This document shows positions 1 to 6,272 of a stretch of DNA of 9,358 bases, piece by piece; positions within the stretch are counted from its first letter, which is position 1, and each line of letters begins with the position of its first letter. The stretch is from positions 1 to 9,358 of the forward strand of contig JAUHWE010000140.1 of assembly GCA_030424825.1 (NCBI GenBank). The letters are read 5' to 3'. The stretch comes from Verrucomicrobiia bacterium. GTDB lineage: Bacteria; Verrucomicrobiota; Verrucomicrobiia; Opitutales; Opitutaceae. The notes under the pieces are model-generated. The model searched no databases. It was not told the origin of the DNA and worked only from the letters and a program-made list of their open reading frames with translations. Made by a program: the position numbers and the translations under genes.

Positions 1-712
1 CCACCACTCTCCCCTCAAAGCCATCCACCAAAACAATGTCGCCTGGCTTAATTTTTTCCGAAACGTTTCCAAGCCCCACGACGGCCGGAATGTTCATGGA
101 TCGGGCAACAATAACCGTATGGCTCGTCTTCCCGCCCGCATCAGTTGCAAAACCAAGCAGATGGTTCTTGTTGATGGTAGCTGAGTCCGACGGAGCGATG
201 TCGTAGGCAACTACAATATGCTTATCGTCAGGGCCATCCGCGTTTCCGAGCGACTGGCCCGTCAGGTTACTAATAAGCCGCCGCAAAACATCGCTGATGT
301 CACCCGCACGCTCACGCAGGTATTCATCGTCAATCTGCCCAAAGGCATCGATATATCGATTCCCCACCCTCCAAACACAGGATTCCACATTTTCCTGAGT
401 AGTCTCCATCTCTCGAATCGTCTCCCCAATGAGGGCCTGATCTTCGAGTACGAGCAAATGGGCATCAAAAATTCTGGCTTCGTCTTCGCCAAGGCTCTTC
501 TTGACTTCGTCCCGAATTGCTTGGATCTGCTCCCGAGTGGCAATTAGCGCATTCTCAAACCGTTGGGTTTCTTTCTCCAGCCGGTCCAACGAGACTTTAT
601 ACTTGGGGACGGAAATTTTTTTCTCCCGCAAAAGCGACACAGGCCCATGGGCAATACCCGGCGATGCAGCTATCCCCTTGTACTCAACTTCCTCTGCGTT
701 CCTAGTTTCCAT
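1..712 (-). CDS. ptsI: Phosphoenolpyruvate-protein phosphotransferase (PTS enzyme I), N-terminal part; C-terminus lies beyond the left edge
   Basis: Enzyme I takes phosphate from phosphoenolpyruvate onto a histidine and passes it to HPr, the first cytoplasmic step of the PTS. Reading the minus strand from an ATG at 712-710 gives 237 residues without a stop. The N-terminus has the family's opening motif YKGIAASPGIAHGP (residues 11-24), followed by a charged, helical HPr-binding region (about 40-150). The active-site motif GGKTSHTVIVARSMNIPAVVG starts at 193, with the phosphorylated histidine at residue 198. Full-length enzyme I is about 570-580 residues, so the PEP-binding barrel is off the window. 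An in-frame TAG lies upstream, and the next methionine is too far inside, so this start is well supported. No good Shine-Dalgarno precedes it, only a weak GAG. It follows ispE on the same strand by 67 bp and is probably co-transcribed. Whether it serves sugar uptake or only regulation cannot be told, because no HPr or EII gene is visible. Confidence 0.95.
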   Translation of the reverse strand, partial: METRNAEEVEYKGIAASPGIAHGPVSLLREKKISVPKYKVSLDRLEKETQRFENALIATREQIQAIRDEVKKSLGEDEARIFDAHLLVLEDQALIGETIREMETTQENVESCVWRVGNRYIDAFGQIDDEYLRERAGDISDVLRRLISNLTGQSLGNADGPDDKHIVVAYDIAPSDSATINKNHLLGFATDAGGKTSHTVIVARSMNIPAVVGLGNVSEKIKPGDIVLVDGFEGRVV

Positions 713-779
713 CGACTCTAAATGCGTCAAAGCGACAAAACCTAAGCTCTACAATTAAATTTCGCCTATTCGCTGCGCT

Positions 780-1688
780 CTAAAATGAAAGCCCATTTGT
801 CCTCGTCAATCCTATATCTGCGATGCGAGTCGACCGGAAAAATGCGCTCGCTCCCCAATATTCGGCAACGAGGCCCCGAATGCCCGCCTCGTTTGCCTGA
901 TTACATAAGGCAAAACAGGCACTTCCGCTCCCCGACATCAAGCAGGAAACACCCGTTTTTTGGCGAATGGATTCCAGCATTAAAGGAATACTAGGATACT
1001 TTCGCCCCACCACCGAATCAAAGCTGTTAAACAAGAGTTCGCTTAGTGAAAGGGCTCCTTTTTTCCAGGCCGACAGCCGTTTTTCGGCTTCGGAGGCCTC
1101 AGCATACTCCCCAAATCGAGCAAGCGACTGGTATGCCCATAGAGTTGATATTCCAAAAGCGGGTTTAAACAAAACCAGCGATTCCCCTGCTAAAGATTGC
1201 TTTGCCGCATCATCTAAGCGCTCAATCTCCTCCCCGCGCCCCCTCATTATCAAAGGTTCCGGATTCAGAAACAGCGGACAATCCGAACCTAGTTTCTCCG
1301 CCAAATCTCTCAACGCTGGGCCATCTTGAATCTCGAATAGCGTCGCGAGCCCCTTCAGGACAGCGGCTGCATTGCTGCTCCCTCCCCCCAGCCCCGCTCC
1401 TATGGGAATGTTTTTCTCGATCCGTATTTCCACCCTCGTGTCGAGACCAAATCGCTTCAAAAACAGATCGGCCGCCCTCCAAGCAATATTCCGATCGTCT
1501 TCGGGCAAAATCGGATCCGATGTTTCTAGAGAAATGCCCGTCTTGCCCGCTTTAACCCGAATGAAAATCGTGTCCCCAAACGACAACGGGGCCACTAGGC
1601 TGGTGAGCGAGTGAAACCCGTCATCACGGAGTCCGGTTACGGCCAGCATTAGGTTGATTTTTGCGGGACTGGAGATTTCGATTTCCAT
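780..1688 (-). CDS. ispE: 4-diphosphocytidyl-2-C-methyl-D-erythritol kinase
   Basis: This GHMP-family kinase phosphorylates the 2-hydroxyl of CDP-methylerythritol with ATP, the fourth step of the MEP isoprenoid pathway in the cytoplasm. The 302-residue product has the family's usual size. Visible motifs are SPAKINLML at residues 7-15 with the catalytic lysine K10, and the ATP-binding glycine loop IPIGAGLGGGSSNAA at 94-108. The catalytic aspartate D136 lies in LGSDCPLF, RGRGE follows at 149-153, and the third GHMP motif MSGSGSACFA is at 251-260. The ATG at 1688 places PAKINL at the normal distance from the N-terminus. The gene is transcribed away from pyrF, with ptsI downstream. Its pathway partners ispD and ispF are on the opposite strand within 3 kb, so the MEP genes form a divergent cluster. 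No truncation or missing key residue is seen. Confidence 0.97.
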   Translation of the reverse strand: MEIEISSPAKINLMLAVTGLRDDGFHSLTSLVAPLSFGDTIFIRVKAGKTGISLETSDPILPEDDRNIAWRAADLFLKRFGLDTRVEIRIEKNIPIGAGLGGGSSNAAAVLKGLATLFEIQDGPALRDLAEKLGSDCPLFLNPEPLIMRGRGEEIERLDDAAKQSLAGESLVLFKPAFGISTLWAYQSLARFGEYAEASEAEKRLSAWKKGALSLSELLFNSFDSVVGRKYPSIPLMLESIRQKTGVSCLMSGSGSACFALCNQANEAGIRGLVAEYWGASAFFRSTRIADIGLTRTNGLSF

Positions 1689-1810
1689 GGGATCTCAGAA
1701 ACAAACATGAAACCGTGCCTTTACCGAGCATTTGCGCAAGCTCTCAAACAGCTCCTCACCGTTTGCCTTTGCCACAACGGTTAAAAGGACTTCATTCTGA
1801 TTTTCCAATA
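1689..1810. promoter_or_regulatory. Divergent ispE/pyrF intergenic region with an inverted repeat
   Basis: These 122 bp lie between two divergent genes and must hold the promoters for both ispE-ptsI and pyrF-ispD unless those lie inside coding sequence. An inverted repeat ACCGTT (1758-1763) / AACGGT (1776-1781), with a 12-base spacer, surrounds a tandem TTTGCC-TTTGCC (62-67 and 68-73 of the 1700s). An 8-base palindrome TTGCGCAA lies at 1732-1739. I could not identify a persuasive -35/-10 pair on either strand. The spacing of the half-sites would suit a dimeric regulator, but a chance occurrence is possible. There is no run of T after the repeat, so it is not a terminator. Confidence 0.4.
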
Positions 1811-2521
1811 ATGAAAATGGTAGATCAAATAGGAAACTGCGAATTGATTCTCGCTCTGGATATCGATGATAGATCCGAGGCGATCCAGCTGGTCAAGCGA
1901 TCCGGCGACAGTCTCACTTGGGTAAAGATCGGGCTACAGATGTTTACGAAATACGGCCCCGACTATGTCCGCGAAATCTCGGATCTCGGGAAAAAGGTGT
2001 TTCTCGACCTGAAACTCCACGACATCCCAAACACCGTCGCTAAAGCAGTCGCCTCCGTTTGCGAACTGCCCATCGATATGCTGACCCTTCACACTTGCGG
2101 CGGCAAGGAGATGATGGAACGGGCAGTAAAGTCGCAGCGAGAACATAAGCCCGAACTCCAGCTCCTTGGAGTCACTGTACTTACCTCGATGGATGACGAA
2201 GCGCTCGCTGGAATCGGTGTCAACCGTACCGCAGCCGCGCAAGTGTCCGCTCTCACCGCACTGGCAGGCGAGGCCGGAATGAGCGGACTCGTCTGCTCTC
2301 CCCACGAGGCAGCCCAGGTAAAATTGGCCCATGGCAGCCAATTCAAACTGGTCACCCCAGGGATTCGTCCTCCCGGCGCAGATGCGGGGGATCAAAAGAG
2401 AATTATGACTCCCCGACTCGCCGCCGCGCAAGGGGCGGATTTCATCGTAGTAGGCCGTCCAATCTACCAAGCCAAGGATCCCGAATCGGTGGTGAAATCC
2501 ATTCTCGGGGACTTGCGATAG
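1811..2521 (+). CDS. pyrF: Orotidine 5'-phosphate decarboxylase
   Basis: PyrF decarboxylates OMP to UMP, the last step of de novo pyrimidine synthesis. The 236-residue product is the usual length for the short bacterial form. Visible landmarks are the strand-1 substrate motif ILALDIDD (13-20) and the catalytic signature DLKLHDIPNT (66-75) with lysine K68 and the Asp-Lys-Asp network. LTLHTCGG is at 91-98, and the phosphate-binding segments are VTPGIRPPG (181-189), DQKRI (194-198) and VGRPI (214-218). The start was set at the ATG at 1811; a second ATG at 1817 is equally possible. The reading frame is open back to 1661, but that extension would overlap the start of ispE and matches nothing in the family. 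A purine-rich AAAAGGAC sits about 20 bases upstream, too far for a normal Shine-Dalgarno. The gene is first in the plus-strand run, and ispD follows 41 bp later. Confidence 0.96.
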   Translation: MKMVDQIGNCELILALDIDDRSEAIQLVKRSGDSLTWVKIGLQMFTKYGPDYVREISDLGKKVFLDLKLHDIPNTVAKAVASVCELPIDMLTLHTCGGKEMMERAVKSQREHKPELQLLGVTVLTSMDDEALAGIGVNRTAAAQVSALTALAGEAGMSGLVCSPHEAAQVKLAHGSQFKLVTPGIRPPGADAGDQKRIMTPRLAAAQGADFIVVGRPIYQAKDPESVVKSILGDLR

Positions 2522-2562
2522 CATCGTTCAACCTACTCGATTTGCGATTCTCAACTAGGTAA

Positions 2563-3279
2563 ATGAAACCACTGCCGCCCTTCGCAACTGCGATTCTCTT
2601 AGCCGGTGGCTCCGGGCGCCGCATGGGGGACGCCACAACCGACAAGATCCTCCTTCCGATTTGCGGAAAGCCCATTCTGGGTTATTCAATCGACTCCTTC
2701 GCCAAATGCGAATCGGTCGATTCGGTAATAATTGTCTATCGCGACGACACGCAGAAACAGTCCATCGAACCTTTAATTCCACGAGAAGGAATCAACCGGA
2801 TCGAATGGGCAAAGGGAGGCCAAAAACGCCAAGACTCGGTTTGGGCTGGCCTGTCTCAAGTAGACCCAGAATGCGAAGTGGTTCTGATACACGACGGCGC
2901 CCGCCCTTTCATCGATCCCACAACGATTGATGCCGTGGCCAACGCGGCACGAATCTCCGGAGCAGCCAGTGTCGCTCGCCCATTAACCGACACGGTAAAG
3001 CAGACTGAATCCTTGGACAATGGATACATTCTCAAAACCATTGACCGAACAAATCTCTGGGCGATGGAAACGCCCCAAGGATTCAAGTCTTCAATCCTAA
3101 TGGAAGCCTATCGAAACACGATTGAGAGCGGCGAACTCATCACGGACGATCTCTCTGCCATTGAAGCGAGTAAAACCCCCGTCTCGCTTATCAAAACGGA
3201 TGTGCTCAATCCGAAACTGACAACCGCTCGGGACATCCCCCTGTTCGAGTTTCTTTTCAACCATTTGAAATGCAGATGA
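2563..3279 (+). CDS. ispD: 2-C-methyl-D-erythritol 4-phosphate cytidylyltransferase
   Basis: IspD couples MEP with CTP to give CDP-methylerythritol, the third MEP-pathway step, and its product is the IspE substrate. The 238-residue protein has the nucleotidyltransferase glycine motif LLAGGSGRRMG (12-22), GGQKRQDSVWAGL (85-97), the metal/nucleotide motif IHDGARPF (109-116), TDTVK (142-146), TPQGF (170-174), TDDLSAIE (194-201) and the C-terminal NPKLTTARD (216-224) with K218. The usual PKQ near the substrate-binding lysine reads DKI (27-29), which keeps the lysine but changes its flanks. AGG at 7 to 5 bases before the ATG is one of the few plausible ribosome-binding sites here. The gene follows pyrF by 41 bp, and its TGA overlaps the start of the next gene, so the two are probably translationally coupled. 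Confidence 0.96.
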   Translation: MKPLPPFATAILLAGGSGRRMGDATTDKILLPICGKPILGYSIDSFAKCESVDSVIIVYRDDTQKQSIEPLIPREGINRIEWAKGGQKRQDSVWAGLSQVDPECEVVLIHDGARPFIDPTTIDAVANAARISGAASVARPLTDTVKQTESLDNGYILKTIDRTNLWAMETPQGFKSSILMEAYRNTIESGELITDDLSAIEASKTPVSLIKTDVLNPKLTTARDIPLFEFLFNHLKCR

Positions 3280-4082
3280 GAAGCGAAACGGCAGCAAGCA
3301 AATGGTGTCGCGGCCTTGGGGTGGAGATTGGCGCCTTCAAAAGCCCCATCCCCGGCATCCAGCCCATTTACGTCGACAAGTTCGAAACCTATGCAAACGA
3401 ACCTACTCATGCCCAGTACTTTGGCGAAGCCACCGAACTCCCGTTTGCCAATGAGTCCCTTGACTACGTCGCTTCGTCACACGTACTAGAGCATACCGCC
3501 AATCCGGTTAAGGCGCTTAGCGAATGGCATCGCGTGCTAAAGCCGGGAGGCATCGTCTACATGGTCGTCCCAGACAAGCATTTCACCTTCGACAATCCTC
3601 GGGAAGCCACTTCCGCCGCACATATGATCGAGGACTTCCTGAACGATGTGGACGATACCGACCCCACCCACATCGAGGACTTCGTCTATGGAATAGACTG
3701 GTCTGAATTTTCGCCCGGCGACTCTCCGGAAGATGGTCGTAGAAAACGGGATGAACTCGCTCAATCCTACAGACTCGCCACCTCGCGAAAAGACATTATC
3801 AACATTCACTTTCACGTCTTCACAAAAGATTCCCTTCTGGACCTCATACAAACAGCCAATCAAGACGCGCGCGTTCCGCACCGCTGGACGATTGAGGAAA
3901 CGGTCTCTCGGTTTCCCGAGGAAACGCCGAACGGAATATTGGTTGTACTGCGCAAGAGGAAACCTAGATTGGATCTCTTAGCTATAATCCGGATAATGAG
4001 AAGATTAACCCATCCCAATTTTCCACTCCTAAAAACCGCGCGAGCGTTCTTGCCTAACGCCGCACCGGATGAAGCCAGGTAA
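3270..4082 (+). CDS. Class I SAM-dependent methyltransferase of unknown substrate
   Basis: The 270-residue product has a Rossmann-type methyltransferase domain in its first half. A degenerate SAM-binding motif I, GVEIGAFKSP, lies at 17-26, with an acidic strand-2 end VDKF (35-38). ELPFANESLDYVASSHVLEH at 56-75 includes motifs II/III, and LKPGGIVYMVVPD at 90-102 is the typical post-motif of the Methyltransf_11 type. The second half is not recognised. It has an acidic stretch around 119-153, an IHFHVF segment near 179-184, and a basic tail (about 227-250) with hydrophobic residues that could touch a membrane or nucleic acid. The start at 3270 gives a 10-base overlap with ispD; the ATG at 3276 would give a classic ATGA junction. 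There is no Shine-Dalgarno, so coupling to ispD is likely. Similar motif I variants occur in methyltransferases of surface-polysaccharide clusters, but nothing nearby supports that role. Substrate unknown. Confidence 0.8.
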   Translation: MQMRSETAASKWCRGLGVEIGAFKSPIPGIQPIYVDKFETYANEPTHAQYFGEATELPFANESLDYVASSHVLEHTANPVKALSEWHRVLKPGGIVYMVVPDKHFTFDNPREATSAAHMIEDFLNDVDDTDPTHIEDFVYGIDWSEFSPGDSPEDGRRKRDELAQSYRLATSRKDIINIHFHVFTKDSLLDLIQTANQDARVPHRWTIEETVSRFPEETPNGILVVLRKRKPRLDLLAIIRIMRRLTHPNFPLLKTARAFLPNAAPDEAR

Positions 4083-4122
4083 CTTGCGATGACCCGTACT
4101 CACCTTCAACTCTGCTTCCATT

Positions 4123-4626
4123 GTGAACGATAGAAAGTCCCGTCCTTCCATTCGTATTGGGCAAGGGTACGACATTCATCCTTTCAAAGAGGGTCGTCCC
4201 ATGGTGCTCGGAGGAGTCTCGTTCGACACTCCCTACGGTCTCGACGGCCATTCCGATGCTGATGTCCTCACTCACGCCATCTGCGATGCCCTTCTAGGCG
4301 CCGCGGGTCTTCCTGACATTGGTCACTATTTCCCGAATACAGACCTCAAGTACCGAAACATTGATTCGCAAGAGCTTCTCAAGGAAGTTGCCTCTTCAAT
4401 TGGAAAAGAAGGATACACTATCGGAAATATTGATGCGACGTTAATCGCAGAGAAACCCAAGATCGCCTCGAGGGTCGAGGACATGAAGAATCGTTTAGCC
4501 CAGAATGCGGGAATCAAACCCAGCCAAATTGGCATCAAAGCCACCACCAACGAAGGGCTTGGCTCAATTGGCCGCGGCGAAGGGGCGGCCGCGCACGCTA
4601 GTTGCCTCGTTTTCAAAGCGGACTGA
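4123..4626 (+). CDS. ispF: 2-C-methyl-D-erythritol 2,4-cyclodiphosphate synthase
   Basis: IspF cyclises the IspE product to MEcPP with loss of CMP, the fifth MEP step; the enzyme is a zinc-dependent homotrimer. The 167-residue product matches the family length of about 155-165. Metal ligands are visible as D17 and H19 in GYDIHPF and H51 in LTHAICDALLGA. The conserved HSDADV (43-48), DIGHYFPNTD (65-74), KATTNEGLG (139-147) and GRGEG (150-154) motifs are all present. Translation most likely begins at a GTG at 4123, since there is no in-frame ATG at a suitable place before the RIGQGYDIH motif. No Shine-Dalgarno is seen. It is a stand-alone gene and not the IspDF fusion found in some bacteria. 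The methyltransferase gene lies between it and ispD, and oppA begins 14 bp after its stop. Confidence 0.97.
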   Translation: MNDRKSRPSIRIGQGYDIHPFKEGRPMVLGGVSFDTPYGLDGHSDADVLTHAICDALLGAAGLPDIGHYFPNTDLKYRNIDSQELLKEVASSIGKEGYTIGNIDATLIAEKPKIASRVEDMKNRLAQNAGIKPSQIGIKATTNEGLGSIGRGEGAAAHASCLVFKAD

Positions 4627-4640
4627 TTTTTAATCTCACG

Positions 4641-6272
4641 ATGTTACGACTTTTCTCATTTTTAGCGCTCTCTGGAATTCTCGTTTTTTCCGGCTGCTCA
4701 AAACGCAAAGCAAACACGACTATCGCGGCAGAAGAAGGAATCCTTCTTCTCGGAAACGGCGAGGAACCTAGTTCGCTAGACCCACACATTGCCGCTACGG
4801 TATCCGAAGCTCACATACTTTATGTTCTATTCGAAGGTCTGGTTTCTCACGACCCCGATTCGCCCCAAAAAATCGCACCTGGTGTCGCTGCGACGTGGAC
4901 GGTTTCCAACGATGGGCGAAAATACAATTTCCAGTTGCGCCACGATGCTCGTTGGTCTGACGGAACTCCTGTCACCGCTAACGACTTCGTTCGATCCGTC
5001 CAGCGGGCAATCGACCCGAAATTCGGCGCTATCTACCCCGAAATGTTTTTCGATCTGGAAAACGCCCAATCGTACTTTCAAGGAAAGATTGATTCGTTCA
5101 GCCTAGTCGGGATAAAGGCGCCATCCGAGCTTGAAGTCGAAATCACCCTAGAAAAAGGGTCCGGACATTTCCTGCAGAAACTAAAGCATTTCGCATGGTT
5201 GCCAATACCTGCAGACGCGATTACAAAATACGGGGATTGGTTGAGCCGATCGACCCGATGGGCTACCCAGGATCGAATCGTTTCAAATGGACCCTTTGTA
5301 TTGGATCAATGGACTCGCAACTCATTTTTGGAAACGAGCCAGTCCCCCCACTACTGGGATTCGGAAAACGTGATCCTGAACGGAATCACGTTCTTCCCCT
5401 ACGAAGATGCCCAAATTGAATACCAAGCCTTTAGAGCCGGGCAATTACACATTACGGACAAGATACCTCCCGAAGTAATTGATTTCTCGGAACAGCGGCC
5501 CAGTTTTCAAAAATCTGATCCGTTTCTTGCCACTTCCTACCTGATTTTCAATACAAGTTCTCCTTTGCTATCGGACGCGAGTCTACGCAAGGCACTTGCC
5601 CTCGCCATCGATAAAGAATCGCTTTCCAGAGACATCCTGCGTTCAGGACGAGACGCGACCTCATTTACTCCGGATGAAATAGATGACTATATTCCCCCAA
5701 AAAGTGAAAGCTACAATCCCGACTTGGCGGCGAAATTATTTAGCCAGCTGTATCCTAATTCTACAGACGTCCCCAACTTGACCCTCATCGTTAGCAATAG
5801 CCCGGCGTCGCGGGCGATCACAGAGGCCATTCAAGCCATGTGGCAGGAGTCGCTCGGTATCCGCGTTGATATACTCAATATGGAAGCCAAGACCGTCTTC
5901 TCAACACTCAATTCCGGGAATTTCGAAATTTCTTTTCTCTCATGGACGGGCGACTACGAGGATCCGACTACCTTTCTAGAGCTTTGGAACAGCAGTAACA
6001 CCAAGAATCGGGCTCGATGGAAAAACAGTGAATACGACAAGCTGCTCGAACAAGCGGCAGCAGAAAGAGAGGTTGCGAAGCGAATGAGTCTCTTATCGGA
6101 AGCTGAGTCTATCCTTCTCGAGGATTTTCCGATTGTACCGCTAATCTGGAAATCAAAGGACTATTGCCAAGACGAATCCGTATCCAATTGGCCTTCCAAT
6201 GAAAATCAACCAACGTGTAATACAATTCCCTTTCCTAATTGCGGCGGCCGTTTTCCTTTACGGATGCGGTAG
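4641..6272 (+). CDS. oppA: Oligopeptide ABC transporter substrate-binding lipoprotein, first copy, with an atypical C-terminal tail
   Basis: This family 5 extracytoplasmic solute-binding protein would deliver peptides to the OppBC permease encoded downstream. The 543-residue product starts with a lipoprotein signal peptide (hydrophobic 5-17, lipobox FSGC with the lipidated cysteine C19). Domain landmarks are GNGEEPSSLDPH, HDARWSDGTPVTANDFV, SNGPFVLDQW, SPHYWDSENV, LRKALALAIDKESL and EAIQAMWQESLGI. They follow the same order as in the second copy. An in-frame TTG at 4602 would overlap ispF and precede the signal peptide, so the ATG at 4641 was chosen. The last 26 residues (from 518) do not align with the second copy. 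Its FKYLYFE-type ending is missing, and this part of the gene overlaps the start of the next gene by 74 bp out of phase. The protein is probably still exported and folded, since only the extreme C-terminus is affected. Ligand specificity is unknown. Confidence 0.93.
   Translation: MLRLFSFLALSGILVFSGCSKRKANTTIAAEEGILLLGNGEEPSSLDPHIAATVSEAHILYVLFEGLVSHDPDSPQKIAPGVAATWTVSNDGRKYNFQLRHDARWSDGTPVTANDFVRSVQRAIDPKFGAIYPEMFFDLENAQSYFQGKIDSFSLVGIKAPSELEVEITLEKGSGHFLQKLKHFAWLPIPADAITKYGDWLSRSTRWATQDRIVSNGPFVLDQWTRNSFLETSQSPHYWDSENVILNGITFFPYEDAQIEYQAFRAGQLHITDKIPPEVIDFSEQRPSFQKSDPFLATSYLIFNTSSPLLSDASLRKALALAIDKESLSRDILRSGRDATSFTPDEIDDYIPPKSESYNPDLAAKLFSQLYPNSTDVPNLTLIVSNSPASRAITEAIQAMWQESLGIRVDILNMEAKTVFSTLNSGNFEISFLSWTGDYEDPTTFLELWNSSNTKNRARWKNSEYDKLLEQAAAEREVAKRMSLLSEAESILLEDFPIVPLIWKSKDYCQDESVSNWPSNENQPTCNTIPFPNCGGRFPLRMR

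Noticed and set aside
262..543. Minus-strand open frame inside ptsI and a similar plus-strand frame at 218-547
   Set aside because: Both overlap the ptsI coding frame, whose motifs are clear, and neither shows a recognisable domain.
713..779. Possible terminator or promoter between ispE and ptsI
   Set aside because: No stem with a T-run and no clear promoter hexamers are seen, so the simplest reading is an operon spacer.
1661..1810. In-frame upstream extension of pyrF by 50 codons
   Set aside because: It would overlap the start of the divergent ispE, and the added residues do not resemble any PyrF N-terminus. The ATG at 1811 gives the normal family length.
1934..2524. A 196-codon minus-strand open frame antisense to pyrF
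   Set aside because: It mirrors the well-supported pyrF frame, has no recognisable motif, and is a typical shadow of codon bias.
4602..4640. Upstream TTG start for the first oppA
   Set aside because: It lies inside ispF in another frame and puts 13 residues ahead of a well-formed lipoprotein signal peptide. The ATG at 4641 fits.
6150..6272. Sequencing frameshift as the cause of the odd C-terminus of the first OppA
   Set aside because: The frame of the second oppA reads directly into that protein's signal peptide, and the third frame hits a TGA at 6200-6202. Neither yields a normal OppA tail, so a simple one-base error does not restore it.
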